NCBI GenBank assembly: GCA_947650285.1 | Contig: CANTFL010001223.1 | Span: forward strand, 124,001-188,000 | Source: Hyaloperonospora brassicae | Lineage: Eukaryota; Oomycota; Peronosporomycetes; Peronosporales; Peronosporaceae | DNA: 64,000 nucleotides | Reading direction: 5' to 3' | Shown: positions 30,466 through 42,979 of the stretch, in pieces | How the letters are laid out: each line of letters starts with the position of its first letter | How positions within the stretch are numbered: position 1 is the stretch's first letter | Notes under the pieces: generated by a model | What the model was told of the DNA's origin: nothing | Databases searched by the model: none | The model's input: only the letters and a program-made list of their open reading frames with translations | Translations under genes and position numbers: made by a program

Positions 30466-30769
30466 GGCGTAAGTTAACACGAGGGACGGACCAACAGAAA
30501 AGGCAATTGCGCAGTCAGATTGAGACTGTGTGGCGACTAACGGCGCAGGGGACGACTATGGTAAAGCGACTATGGAAATTTGCTATAGAGGAACTGATCG
30601 CATTCTCGTTATGTCCGTGCCAGTTAACGGTTGGCGGCCCGGTCCCACATCTGGTCAGATCGCGTCCATTGGACAGTCAGACTAAAATGGATATCAGATC
30701 GGGCAGGTTGGGACCTGCGATCTTGTATCAAGGTTTGAGGCGGAAGGTAACGTTGGCGATCAGTCGAAC

Positions 30770-31000
30770 AAGAAGGGAACCGCGATCAGCAAGGCAATCG
30801 CAATCAAGGAGGCGATCGAGATCGTAATTAGTGATCGAGATCGTGATCAGTGATCAGGTACGCGATCGATATCAAGTATGTGATCGCGATCAGGTTGGTG
30901 AGGAGGACAACATGCGATCCGCGATCAGCAAGGCGATCACTATTAGGAAGTGATCGAGAATGTGATCAGGGATCCGGTATGTGATCGCGATTTGACATGT
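30770..31000 (+). repeat. GATC-rich tract next to the family B LTR
   Basis: GTGATC, GCGATC and CGATCGAGATC words repeat irregularly; more than 15 GATC sites occur in about 230 bp. It sits directly before the LTR, where the polypurine tract would be expected. Confidence 0.75.
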
Positions 31001-31008
31001 ATATTAGG

Positions 31009-31710
31009 TGTGGGCCACTCAAGTACAAGATCGCTACCGTCTAGAGAGAGCGACATGTGGCAAACGATGTCCGAGAGATGAAAAATGGGATAGGGTTGTT
31101 GGGTTTGATTGGTTAATATTAAACATAGTTCAAATTGCTTCAAAGTACACGTGTCGACTTCTCCTCCGGGTGGATCATTGGCCACCCGACGCCAAGGAAA
31201 GGTTTACATACTTTAATCAAGTGATATCCCTGGGCTGTTTGGCCAGGGATCAGGATCTCTCAAATAACATCCCAACTGCGGCTGGACGCAGATAACCCAT
31301 TGTGGTTGAAGACTCACGATTTTGAGACGGCTCAAGTGGTCAGAAGACTCGCGAATAAAGTTCTACTTAGTATACAAGGCAATCTGTTACAGAGCAGGGT
31401 GACTCATATCGAGCACCCTACAAGTATACAAGTGATTTAGTGATCAATTCAACAAGATCACTTCAAACCCGATCGTGGTATGAAGATGTCTACACCGTGA
31501 TCGAACCTCGACCCTGTCGCAAGCACGGTCAAGTTTTTCATTGACACGAGTCCACCTGGAAGAGTGCAACCCACCCCACCGACGGGTACACAAGGTGAGA
31601 AGGGCTATCAAGAACACGAAATCGGAGTACTTCCTACGTTAGTCGGTCGTCCGGGCGACAATGGAGACTTAATATCGACTCCTCAAAAGAGCGATCACAA
31701 TTTCACCACA
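31009..31710 (+). repeat. Family B 3' LTR
   Basis: Proposed ends are TGTGGGCCAC and TTTCACCACA, giving a TGTGG/CCACA inverted terminus. The interior (GGTTTACATACT, ATATCCCTGG, TTGGCCAGGGAT, GGCTGGACGCAG) recurs in the related LTR at about 37827-38550. Boundaries are good to some tens of bases. Confidence 0.65.
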
Positions 31711-31720
31711 TACTCAAGGG

Positions 31721-33223
31721 GTGTTGGGAGTCCATCAGTATAGATTTCCTGTTCGGTTTACCGAAAGATTCGTATGGCAATACGCGTATTGTGGTCTTTG
31801 TTGACCGTTTGAGCAAGATGGCTCATTTAGCGGCGTTGCTGGATTCCATTGATGATGATGGTACAGCGACGCTGTTTATCGATCGCGTGTTTCGACAAAG
31901 CGGTTTGCCGTTGTTAATTGTCTCTGATAGAGATTCCCGCTTCACTTGAAGATTTGGAAATCCATCTTTAAGGTGCTCGGCTCACGTTTGGACATGTCCA
32001 CAGCGGATCATCCGCAGACTGATGGTCATATCGAGCGATTGAATCGCTTCATCGGTGACATCTTGCGCAGTGTTTGCGCTGAAACGCCTAAGCGTTGGAG
32101 TTCGATGCTCCCTGTCGTTAATTTTGCGTTGAATAACGCCGTGCATGCCTCCTCCGGCTACACACCGTTTAATGTGAATGGTCTCACGCACCCTCGCGTT
32201 CCGTTAACGCTACCACCTCGTGGTTCAGGGCTTGGTGGGGGAGGAGTTGCCGATCGACTTGCTGATATCAGCCGTTCTATTGTTCAAAAACCGATAAGCG
32301 AGTTTCTCGCAACGCTATTGAATGTGTTACGACCCGTGCGTGATGCACTGGCTGATAGCCAAGATATATAGGAGGAACAAGAAGATGCTAAAGGCAGAGG
32401 TTGTATTGAAAGTTATAAGGTCGGAGACCAAGTTCTACTCAATGCTAAAAACCTACCTACAAATGTAGTGTCTGCCGTCTTCAAGACAAAGTTGCGTCCG
32501 CGCTTCATTGGTCCATTTACGATCGTCGCCAAGAAGGGGCTTGCGTATACGCTCAACCTTCCGCGCAAATTGCGCACACACCCCGTGTTCTGCGTTGGCT
32601 TTCTTAAGCCGTATCAGGATCCGTCCCACGTGAACTTGGAGGCGCTTGCGCCGGGTAGGTTGGCCTTGTCATCGGCTGCATGATCCGAACCAGGAGTTCA
32701 AGTTGAGCATCCATCCGGGTTTGGCCCAACATTAACGCCTGGACACGGGCTCGCAACGCGTCAAACGCACTCTGGGTCTTACCCAATGTCTCACAGAGAC
32801 CACTCATCTCGAGAAGAATCTTCTCATGCTCCTCCTTCGATATACCGAAGACCTCCGACGCTGCTCGATGAGCAAGGGAACCGCCAGTTCCATGTGGAGC
32901 GACTCCTGAAACGACGTCGTCGTCAGGGTCAATACCAGTATCTGGTGAAGTGGCGAGGGTACCCGGAGTCGGAGAACTCGTGGGAGTTTGAGACACCCTT
33001 TCGGCAGGATTGCCCATACGCCGTTGATGTTTTTGAACATCGTGGCAGGGGTCACCCCTCGACCGAGAGCGCTTCTCACCAATATTGGTGGAAGCAGGTG
33101 AGTAGTAAGGCCCGCTTGACCAACCCCCACATCCACCGGCACAGCCTGAGCATATCGTTTGCGAGTTTGCAACTGGCCTCTGGCCTTAAGCTTGGCGTAA
33201 TCATACCGAAGCTTTCGTTCTAG
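31721..33223 (+). pseudogene. Integrase to chromodomain of family C copy 1
   Basis: The integrase core has its first Asp in SIDFLFGLPKDS and the second in SDRDSRFT, then a frameshift and stop; the Glu is in TDGHIERLNRFIGDIL. The GPY/F module reads RPRFIGPFTIVAKKG near 32497. The chromodomain reads FHVERLLKRRRRQGQYQYLV and KWRGYPESENSWE at about 32888-33000. Stops lie at 32369-32371 and elsewhere. Confidence 0.85.
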
Positions 33224-33903
33224 ACGAACATCTGCCACATCGGCATTTTCTCTGAGAGCTAACACGCTGCTGAGGTGTCGTTTTCGATGCACTTAGCGAA
33301 CAAAAGAGTTGTCTTCTTCCTCCTGAGATTCGCCTGCAAATAGGAGGATGGTATACCCTTCATCGGTGGAACTGGTGCACCCCGTGCTTTCGTGTCAAGT
33401 CGCAACTTGCATTGACTTTGAGTCGTTCAGTAAGTTTGCAGGTACCTCTCGCGAAGTACATGTCGACTCGCCCCCTCATCAGAGGATGTTGGATCAGCGC
33501 CAACGGCCCACGTTGCCAAAGAACGACCTGTCGTTTGGCGAATACGATCTTCCACATTGAGTGGTGTGAGCAGAGAGCTACGACGACCCTCTACGGTTGC
33601 AGCAAGCTGCATAAGGCGCTGAGCTCTCTCCTCTCGTTTAATAGCCAACTGTTGTTACTCATCAAGAGGATTGGTGAAGATTGCACCGCCCACGATAAGT
33701 GTTTGATGCGGCGGCGGTGGCGCGTTGGCTTCGCCACGCTCGACAAATTGGCTCGGTGCTGCAGGAGGCGGTGCCTCTTGCACTGGTTAGTCGGACATTG
33801 TACTCTCTTCACCATGGATATCGGTATCGCTACCATAGTCCACCTCCACATCAATGCCGAGGTAGGAAGAGAGAGTCGAAGACTCATTGTGTGGCGATGC
33901 CAT
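32604..33903 (-). pseudogene. Antisense accessory ORF of family C copy 1 (degenerate)
   Basis: The start MASPHNESSTLSSYLG at 33903 parallels the copy 2 ORF (MALPPNESRTLSSYLD). The rest is spread over at least four frames, including RQTTGRSLATWAVGADPTS, DVADVRLERKLRYDYAKLKA and the C-terminal coiled-coil ALRARVQALMLGQTRMDAQL. Its 3' part overlaps the chromodomain tail-to-tail. Confidence 0.8.
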
Positions 33904-34011
33904 GATGTTTTGTGTTTTGCCAATAGTGAAGGTTGAATCGCACACACATTGTCCTCTTCGAGGAAAGAATTCGATTGACGTTTGTGGAAACGTCAGTCTG
34001 GTGGGAGAGGG

Positions 34012-34542
34012 TGTAACGGGGTTACACTTCGACTGGTAGTCGACAATTGGTGTGGTACACACAAGGGATGGTATCCCCTTTAAAGTGATATTAGAGCACA
34101 GTTTCAGTTGTTGAAGACTGATGTCTGTCAACCATTGATTACGAGATCTTTTAAGAGGTATATTTAGGACATAAGTGAGTATTTTAATTACGTTGTTCTA
34201 AGGTATTCTTTTAGGTTAAAAGAAGAAGTAACATTTAGTCTTCATTTCGATCCAAAAGACACGTGCCTCTCTGAGGCGTCTTGCGATCGTAAGGAAGTAG
34301 CAACGCCTTGTTAAGCCAGCTACTCCCTGTGCACTTAGTGCGTTTGATTCTTTAAATCGTTTGGTCCCCCTGAAAACAGGGACCGTAAGCTCTTTGCGCT
34401 TGTTGACTCTTTGAGTCGGGTTCTTTTAACCAAACCTTAGCTCTTGATACTGTCGACTCTTTCAGTCGGGTTCGTAGAACTAAAGTTGCTCATTGAGCAT
34501 TAAGTCTTCCTCTGACTAAAGGAGCTGAGTAGCTCTGCTACA
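34012..34542 (+). repeat. 3' LTR of family C copy 1
   Basis: 531 bp, TGTAACGGGGTTACAC to GCTCTGCTACA. It is longer than the copy 2 LTRs (475 bp), partly because the GACTC-TTT-GAGTCGGGTTC hairpin module is present twice (near 34407 and 34455). A PPT-like GGTGGGAGAGGG precedes it. Confidence 0.9.
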
Positions 34543-35905
34543 CTCTCGGACCTGTCGGCGGCGTTCCAGTTTGCGAGGTCTGCTACTATTGCCGCTGGTA
34601 ATGCTGTGCATTGAGGTCAACAATCTTTAAAAGACACTTGCTTATCCTATCTGGTGCTATGGCGCAGCGTTGTCGACCACTCGATCGCTTCGATTCAACT
34701 TTCTATGCGCTTTATCTGAAATAAATGACACTGCCAGAGATGGCGCATCGTTTGTCGATAATGTTTTTTGCATGCACGATGCACGTTCGGCAAACACGGC
34801 TGCGAGTTAGTCGTTATGAATTGTCTTCATCGTCGTACGCAGCGACGTGGTCAGTACAAATGCCGACAAGATTGCAAAGTTCGTGACTACATCTCGCACA
34901 TTCTGAGTTTTGCCTACCTATGATAAATGCTTAGCAAATGGATCTGATCAAGCTTCGGAGGCTTAGTCGCCTATACTCGTCTTGACTACACTTTGACGCG
35001 GCAGAGACCAAAATGGCGTTTCCCAGGTAATGCTCTTGAGTATAGCCTCACCTAGAGCTGCAACTTCTTGTAGCGTTTGTAGCACGTATACACACAAGAT
35101 ATCTCTTCCTATGACACACCGCTTGTGTGAGTGTAAGCTTCAAGCTATTTGTCTCGTTGAACGGATGTGGTGGATTTTGCGTCATATTCGATCTCGTGTC
35201 AGGCGCTCGACACGGTATTTTATCGACATTGTCGACGTTGGACCAATACTGTACATCTTCTGTCCGCGCTGTCGGTATGTGTTCATAGAGCGAGGTCGTG
35301 TCCTTCACAATATAAATATTCGTCTTGCGACAGATGTAACTGTGACGGGTAACCCCGTTCACGAGACATTGACATTCTTTTCGATTGTAAATGGGCATTC
35401 GGGTTTAGCAGATCAAAACTCAGAATTAGTATCTTCTGGGATATTATTGAGGAAATATGTCCTTACAGACGGTATTCGCCATCGCTCGGCAACACACTGT
35501 CCCGTGGCTGATTCAAGCCATGTGATCACCTAATGAAACCACCAATGTATGCTGGACGCTCACAATCAGTGGTAAGCTGGAAGTCGACATTTGCATTTGT
35601 ACTCGAATATTCTTACGAAAATCTATCAAAATAACATAAATACTTCATTATTCAAAAGTGGCAAAATGCTCTACGAGCAAAATTGACCTGAAGGACATTT
35701 ATTAAGTAGCCGCACACAAAGGAGAGGGTTCCAGAGAGTGAGGGGATCACGAATGTGCAGTGACTTTTAGAAGGGAAGACCTTATAAAACCAATCAGGGA
35801 GACCATGACCGGGGTAACGGTTAAACGGTACGATAGGAGTCGACCACGGTCCATCATGGAACAGCCCAGACCCAAGGGTAAATTTCATTCCCTCAGTTGT
35901 TGACC
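34543..35905. other. Unassigned region between family C copy 1 and the inverted repeat
   Basis: No domain was recognised. The 167-codon plus ORF at 35030-35533 overlaps a 116-codon minus ORF and shows neither a signal peptide nor a family motif. It may be old transposon sequence. Confidence 0.4.
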
Positions 35906-35909
35906 CGAT

Positions 35910-36060
35910 ACCTAATCGGCAGACCTTGGCCCCTCGGTGGTGGTCTCTTCTACTTATCGGTAAACCTTGAACCCTCAGTGGTGGGCCCAGTTACTCATCG
36001 GTATACCTCCGTTTCTCATTGATGGGCTTGGTCCTTCATCGGTAGACCTCGGTCCCTTCA
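35910..36060 (+). repeat. About 41-bp minisatellite, four decayed units
   Basis: Units start ATCGGTA(G/A/T)ACC and carry GGTGGGC / GATGGGC further in. They repeat at about 35912, 35956, 35996 and 36037. The array overlaps the start of the left inverted-repeat arm. Confidence 0.65.
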
Positions 36061-36702
36061 AGATCAAGCTACACCTAGCCAGTAAAAACAAGAAGTCAGA
36101 GCCATAAAGCAAGGATAGAGTAAAGACGCTAAATGATAGTACTATATTAGCCATCTTCTTGCAACGACTCCGTCGTGCTATAAGGACTTGTTAAGTATAC
36201 CCGCCTGTTGCTAGGAAGGGATACAATTTGTCCCCCCCCGTTGAATGCAGTTGAGTGGTAAGACCAAGTGCAAGTAGATATCCAGAAAATATTTGGCCTG
36301 TGGGTTTGCTGAATAGATCTCCCCACCCCAGGATCCGCTATTGGAAGCGGCCTCCCTACTCCGTCGTCAGGAAGTAAAGCAAAGGTCCTGTGGTTCATAC
36401 CACTGAGACAACACGGAAAATACCAGGAGCAACAATGCTCCTAAATAAGTTGGTTATAAGTCCATTCTCGACCAATTCCATCGAGTGGCCACCTACTGGT
36501 CCACCTAGTGAAGCATATCCACTCGTATCCCTCAGGTCTAACTCTCTCAAAACCAACAATTACACTTAAGTCTACCGAAGAGTGCAACCCGCCAGCCTAC
36601 GGGTACACAAGGCAAGTCAAGGTCCATACGCGGTGTCGCAGGTACTCCGTCCGTAACTCGGCAAACCGGCACAGTAAGTGGTTTATGGTCTCTTCAAACA
36701 GT
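35960..36702 (+). repeat. Left arm of a large inverted repeat (LTR-like)
   Basis: About 745 bp repeated in opposite orientation at 42227-42976 with very few differences (for example the tracts around GGGATACAATTTGTCC and CACTCGTATCCCTCAGG). Near its right end GAAGAGTGCAACCC and CGGGTACACAAGG recur in the family B LTR, and a TGGGCCCAGTTACTC motif near its left end resembles the B LTR start, so each arm is probably a diverged B-type LTR. Confidence 0.8.
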
Positions 36703-37826
36703 GGTGAGAACCTAATATGACACTCAATGGACTGTATCGACAAATATGTGTAGCAATGCTTATCAGCACCTTAAATGGTACATAATCTTTACTATACTAT
36801 TAATCGGAGAAATGTTGGTAAATATTGTCGTATACAAAATATTCATATTTGACTGATTCAGTGTCAATGACATGTAACAAGCTTACTTAATCACAGCCCA
36901 GGTCATTCTAATTTTACGATGTATTCTGGAGACTAAGCTGAAATTTCTGCGCTATTTGTAATAGTTGTTGCTTGGAAATGCGTTGCTTGCATTTGCAGGA
37001 GCGTGTCGTTTAAGACTTAGGAGATCCAGCTTCTATATCACATTTACGACTCAAGCCAAAACGGCACAATACATATTCATGCAAAAGGAAATGGCCTATC
37101 GAGAGTAAAAGAATATCGCAAGCGATCCTCATCTTACGAAAACGCATTGCTTGTTGAAGACCTCTGGATAAATGAGATCTTGTACGGACGCCTACATCCG
37201 AATCCCAAAGAAAATTGTATAAGCTTCTCATTTGTCTCAATACATCCATTAGATTAAGAAGCGTTTTCGAATTCATACAACACGCGTGTGAGAGATTGTA
37301 AAACTAAAATATGCGACTCAGTGATAAAGGCAAATGATTTAGAGAAGTAAGATATATAGATTGATTGCGCGATGCTGAAGGACACACATCTATTATTTTT
37401 ATGAAGCTACAAGCCTCTTCAATCTGATATCAGCGTCCGTGCTTTTACACATTTTTTTGCTTAGGACACCTTGCAATTCGATGATCATTGTCCATTTTTT
37501 ATAACGATTTGAGCCTCGTTCGAGATCCATGAACTTGACAAAAGGCACGGGGTTCAGCATTTGATGCGTGGTGCAAGAGTCGAGACACGTAGGATTGTCA
37601 CAAATGTGGTAAACCAATCACGAAATTTTACCGTTAAGGTAGTACGAGGGAGCTCTCAGATCGCAGGCGTCGGTTAAGTCCGAAAATAATTCTGATTGGA
37701 ATAATACTGTCTGAGATGAAAGGCTCACACGGCCTCGATATGATCCCTGATTTCTATCTCGGTCTCGATCTGATCTCTTGATATTGATCTGTTCTATCAA
37801 CCTCGATCTGATCTCTCGATCTCTGG
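36703..37826. other. AT-rich spacer, nothing recognised
   Basis: Short ORFs only. From 37700 to 37826 GATCT words become frequent, as in the sequence before the family B LTR at 31009. Confidence 0.4.
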
Positions 37827-38550
37827 TGTGGGTCACGCCAAGTTTTTAAAGAGAACTCACATAGCGTTAAGCTCCTGAGGTACGAGGTGGCGATATCCTA
37901 AGAGAAAGACGCGTGACTTCGAACTTAGTGATACAGATAGGCCTAGCGATGCATTAGTTTTGGGTTTGATTGATTAATATTAATCAATCACGACACGTGT
38001 GCTTGGAAGCAAATTAAATTGTGCTTCCAAGCACACGTGTCGAATTCTCCTTCAGGTTGGATTTTTGACCACCCGACGTCAAGGAAATGTTTACATACTG
38101 TAATCAAGTTATATCCCTGGATTTTTTGGCCAGGGATAAAGGACTCTTTACAACCTCCCCTCACTGCGATTGGACGCAGCGAACAAGTGAAGGTAAGAGG
38201 TGCAAGATCGCGATACGGCTCAAGCGGTCAGAAGGCCCGCGATTCAAGCATCTTCATTGGACAAGGCAATCTCGTAGAGAACAAGGTGGTTCATATCAAA
38301 CATCTTTCAAGTACACCCTTTATGGTGCGAAGGTTTCATCGTGACAGATTTAAGCCAACTACGGTTAAACTTGGCATCGGCTCAAATTTACATGGAAGAG
38401 TTTGACCCGTCCCACCGACGAATACACAAGGTAAGCAAAGCATAAACACGGAATTGGAGTACCCCTTCGTTAGTCGGTCGTCTAGGAGACAGTGGTGAGT
38501 TGGTACCGACTACTCAAAATCGCGATTACCACTCTACCACTCAACCATCA
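37827..38550 (+). repeat. Second family B-type LTR (solo or remnant)
   Basis: It starts TGTGGGTCAC and shares with 31009-31710 the segments TTGGGTTTGATTG, CACGTGTCGA, TCAAGGAAATGTTTACATAC, TTGGCCAGGGAT and TTAGTCGGTCGTC in the same order. It has an additional inverted repeat around the CACGTGTCG (38003-38008 region). The end is uncertain by some tens of bases. Confidence 0.65.
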
Positions 38551-41369
38551 CGTTTTGGACTAGATAAAGCCCAGTGAAGACAAGAGCGGATAACGTTTAT
38601 CATTTCGGGGATATCCAATAGCTATCAATGATCTGCAGTTCAAGTGATTGACTATCTCATCATTCGAGATTCAGGAAATCAATTTCGTAGTAAGAGGTGA
38701 AAAAATAAATATTAGTTTGCGCCGTGTTTACTTATACGCAGAACATAATTAGTGTATCCTAAATCGCAAACATTCGTATATTCATTTTGGACTGAATAAG
38801 TTTGGCAGTTATGAGCATTATAATGTCTTCAGCATCAAATTGTACTAATCTCATGCCTCTTATATTTTACTTTTAGGCTTAATTTTTAATCTACAATATA
38901 ACAAGGCAGTTACGCTTGTCTTAAAATAGTAAAAGCTGCTGACACCAATCAACGTGTAAGTCGGCGTAAAAAAAGACACGTACGCGGAACGTAGAGAGGC
39001 ACTAGTTCTTTTTAAACAAGCACCCTTAAGTAAAAAAAAGTTGACACTGCACTTGGTCATATCTCTATAAAGAGTTACTTATCATATTGATGATATTGTA
39101 TTTTATTACAAACTACAAACGTAGCTACTCACCCCATACTCCTTGTATGCGTCTAGCATCAACATATGGTGTTTTAGGTGGTGTATTGTCTCATTTAAAT
39201 GATTTCGACGTGCGTTTTCGGATGTGCATTCGTGAGTATATACCACTGATATTTACTGATCAAGGTAATGTGGACATTTTCCCAGTTTGTATAAATGTCA
39301 CATCAACCACCTTTAGTGTCTATGACAAGTAGTGAGCTCACCCTGTTATAGCCCGAGAGAGCCGCAATAAATACAATATATATTTGCATCCGAAATTAGG
39401 CTTCAGTAGACGTGCTAGCCATTCCGAGAGCGTCCACCGCAGGCGCCTGGCCTTGCGCAACTATCAGAATTGATCGAGCACCGAAGTTGTCACCCAGACA
39501 TATGATATATCAGATAACTTATAACTGTAGATCATAATCTAAACAAGTTTGTCCGTGATCGACTATTTAAAGTTACATAACCTTTATGCACACACCGATT
39601 TTACAGAGATATGATGTAGGACCGGTTTTTTAGGCCGGGATTCGTACACCGTATCTAATATTAAGTGCTGACGCTTCTTTTCATTATTTTGTTCTTTAAA
39701 TAGCTTAAAAAATAAAGACCGTGGCTATCTGTCTCAGAAAACCATATTTCTAGTCAATTATTATGAGAAAGTTATAGAACCAAGCAAAGAGGCAAAAACA
39801 TTGGATTTTCTATTAATGGGTCAGTTTATGGCCGTTACAAATTTCATACAAAACTAATTGTATTACTCGTTGAGTTTTACCTGTTCTTAAGCCATGATGT
39901 GATATAGCATGTTGAAGTCCTGTGTTTTGTTTTGCATTTTGTTGACAGCTTATTGAGGAAGAATCCTCTGTACGGCACTCTTGTGTCCTGTGAAATACAC
40001 TGAGTTTCTTGGCACTCTCCTTTCTGAACACCTCCATCGGATTAAATTATCTACGTGCAAGCACTTTGGGGCTACTATTGGCCAAAGTTTGGTCCTGGCA
40101 AATCCAGAAATCACGTGACTTTTTTGCGTTAGACGCAAGTAGGTGGCCATAACCTGACCCATTCTATAAACAAGCCAATTAGGATCCTCAGATTTGTAAG
40201 CTCCAGCATTTGATTGACTGCTGCCGATTATCGGTAAAAAATTGGTCGTCGGCCATGGTCTGGTCTGATACCTTGAGCATAATTACTATTGTACGATCGC
40301 CGTCCATAAATGATGACTTGAATTAATGGTTATCAAGGTGTCATGACTAGCTGTTTTATAGAAGGATATATATCCCATATGAGTTTTGAATCTTGTAGTT
40401 ACATTGTTCACCTGCCGCCCAAGCTGACTGGATAGTCGGGGATCCGGGAAATGTTGATCTCACCCTAACCTTGGGATTAGAAAGGACGATATGTCTGATA
40501 GAAAATTTGTTCGGAAAACAGACATATGTCAATATTAATTGAAATCTCCCGGTGTGCGTTAAATCTTCGTGTTATGGTGTAGATGATTGTTGTCAAAGGA
40601 TATCACCTGTTAACTTACTATGTTCGGGCTGTCAAGTCATCGTTTTGCTGGCTGCGGTTGCAAACACGATGTCTTATAAGTTCTTGCTATTCCTGACCAA
40701 TCGATTTGATGGTCAGGTAAAATTATTAAGTTTGCGCGTATTATTCGTTGGCGAGTGGGTAAAATATGGTATCTCGGGAAAAGAAGGTCGGGTGTCGTTG
40801 GTCGAAAATGGTTTTTTAAATTATATCCTGATTCAACAAAATATATAGTCATCCTTTCACAGCGCCATTGATACCTTTTAGGTGCCTCCCAATCCAATAC
40901 CACATTTTATTGAGTCATTTGATAAGCAAGAGTCAAAAAGAATCTGTCGTTGGTCATGACGGACTTGATCGGTGCGGTATACGCCTGGGATGTTCATCGT
41001 GTAAATTAACTACGTAGTGTTACACACCGAGGGGCTTACAGACTCAGACACGCAATTGACAGCCCGTTTGTGTTTATAAGGACATCGGCTTTTTATCAAT
41101 TGGGGACGATTGTACTACCACAGGAATGTTAAGTTTTTTGTTTGTATCGTTTTCCCACACGATGAGGAACATATGTATCAAATACTGTATAAAAAGCATG
41201 ATAAAGCATTTCCCGTTACCTCATTCGAGAGGAGACAACTGAGCCTATAAGCTAATGCTATCATTAAGCAATATCTTAAAAATTTGTTGATCAAGGATTT
41301 GCGTGCGTGTGAATCGTGGTGTCAGATTATGCAGCCCTAGCTAAAGCAGATGACCAGGTTTGTATTATT
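38551..41369. other. AT-rich region without supportable genes
   Basis: ORFs are short, lack domains and lie in AT-rich sequence. Probably decayed repeat DNA. Confidence 0.45.
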
Positions 41370-42170
41370 GTTGTGTCCACGGGGTGTCTGTCGTCCATTA
41401 ACATAAAATTTGCCTTCGGCCTACCGAAAGAATTGAATTGTAACACGGGTTTGTAGTCTTGTCGACCGTTTAAACAATGTAAATTTCTAAGCGGTCGTGC
41501 CAGAGTTTTTTTAATAAAGAAGGTACAGTATATAATATTTAATCGTGTACTTTGTCAACACGGTTTGCCTATGGCAAATATTATGGTAGAAATATTTGAT
41601 TTCCAAAAAGGTAGTGAGAGTTCGTCCTTACGGTACTGTAAGCCCGATTACATATTTTTCCACAACAAATTATCTGCAGACAACGAATAAAGTGAGCGAG
41701 TGTATTGAATTATTTGTGGTTATTTGTGATTATTTGTTCGCATCTAGCGTGCTAAATACGCCTAAGGAAAAATCCATACTACCCGTCGCTCTATCTTATT
41801 TTTTAAAGAAATACTGATACATACCGTTTTTAGTCCATTAACATCATCGACCTCACACATTCCCGCATTCCTTTAGCGCTAGAACTTTGTAGTTCAGGGC
41901 TTGTTTAGGAAGATGTAGCCGACCAGATGGATGATATCAGCCTTCTTGCTGTTAAAAACAAGTTTGTGAGCATTGGGAACTACAATATATGTCGTACGAG
42001 ATGTGCGTGCTGCAATTGACAAAACACAAGCCAAATAAAAAATTATTGGATGCAAAAGGCGAATATGATCTAAGCGTTATAAGGTTTGAGACCAAGTGTC
42101 TCTCAAAGCTCCGAGCTAGCTGCCGACACGTATTGGCTGTCTAAAAGACGCAATATTATCCACGCCTCGT
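41370..42170 (+). pseudogene. Fossil of family C integrase to GPY/F region
   Basis: The sequence is collinear with family C pol (about 56940-57680): TTCGGCCTACCGAAAG, TTGTCGACCGTTTAAAC, CAACACGGTTTGCCTATGGCAA, GTTCAGGGCTTG, GAAGATGTAGCCGACCAGATGG and CGTTATAAGGT all have counterparts in order, with many substitutions and gaps. The drift is toward A and T. No ORF survives. It ends just before the right inverted-repeat arm. Confidence 0.75.
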
Positions 42171-42226
42171 TAAAGCGTCAGCGGCCGTGCCGTAAAGCGC
42201 TTTATGCGTTGGGGTAGGTTCTTAAA

Positions 42227-42976
42227 ACTGTGTGAAGAGACCATAAACCACTTACTGTGCCGGTTTGCCGAATTACGGACGGAGTACCTGCGACACCGCG
42301 TATGGACCTTGACTTGCCTTGTGTACCCGTAGGCTGGCGGGTTGCACTCTTCGGTAGGCTTAAGTGTAATTGTTGGTTTTGAGAGAGTTAGACCTGAGGG
42401 ATACGAGTGGATATGCTTCACTAGGTGGACCAGTAGGTGGCCACTCGATGGAATTGGTCGAGAATGGACTTATAACCAACTTATTTAGGAGCATTGTTGC
42501 TCCTGGTATTTTCCGTGTTGTCTCAGTGGTATGAACCACAGGACCTTTGCTTTACTTCCTGACGACGGAGTAGGGAGGCCGCTTCCAATAGCGGATCCTG
42601 GGGTGGGGAGATCTACTCAGCAAACCCACAGGCCAAATATTTTCTGGGTATCTACTTGCACTTGGTCTTACCACTCAACTGCATTCAACGGGGGGGGGGA
42701 CAAATTGTATCCCTTCCTAGCAACAGGCGGGTATACTTAACAAGTCCTTATAGCACGACGGAGTCGTTGCAAGAAGATGGCTAATATAGTACTATCATTT
42801 AGCGTCTTTACTCTATCCTTGCTTTATGGCTCTGACTTCTTGTTTTTACTGGCTAGGTGTAGCTTGATCTTGAAGGGACCGAGGTCTACCGATGAAGGAC
42901 CAAGCCCATCAATGAGAAACGGAGGTATACCGATGAGTAACTGTGCCCAACACTGAGGGTCCAAGGTCTACCGAGG
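42227..42976 (-). repeat. Right arm of the large inverted repeat
   Basis: Reverse-complement copy of 35960-36702. The arms are separated by about 5.5 kb. Confidence 0.8.
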
Positions 42977-42979
42977 AGT

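Larger units (their letters stand above)
23838..31710 (+). mobile_element. Degenerate 5'-truncated Ty3/Gypsy element, family B
   Basis: The element begins abruptly inside RT at the edge of the family A LTR and runs through RNase H, integrase and chromodomain to an LTR ending near 31710. All coding parts carry stops and frameshifts. It is distinguished from A and C by its sequence, a second RNase H-like domain, a longer 3' region and an abundance of GATC words. A coiled-coil ORF lies on the opposite strand near its 3' end, as in families A and C. No 5' LTR or gag is present in the window. Confidence 0.85.
31721..34542 (+). mobile_element. 5'-truncated family C element, copy 1
   Basis: It begins within integrase (GTGTTGGGAGTCC, equal to family C copy 2 near 56936) directly after the family B LTR and runs to a 3' LTR at 34012-34542. 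The missing 5' portion was lost at the junction with family B. Coding parts are frameshifted. Confidence 0.9.

Noticed and set aside
35030..35533. 167-codon plus-strand ORF
   Set aside because: No recognisable domain or signal peptide, an overlapping antisense ORF, and a position among transposon remnants.
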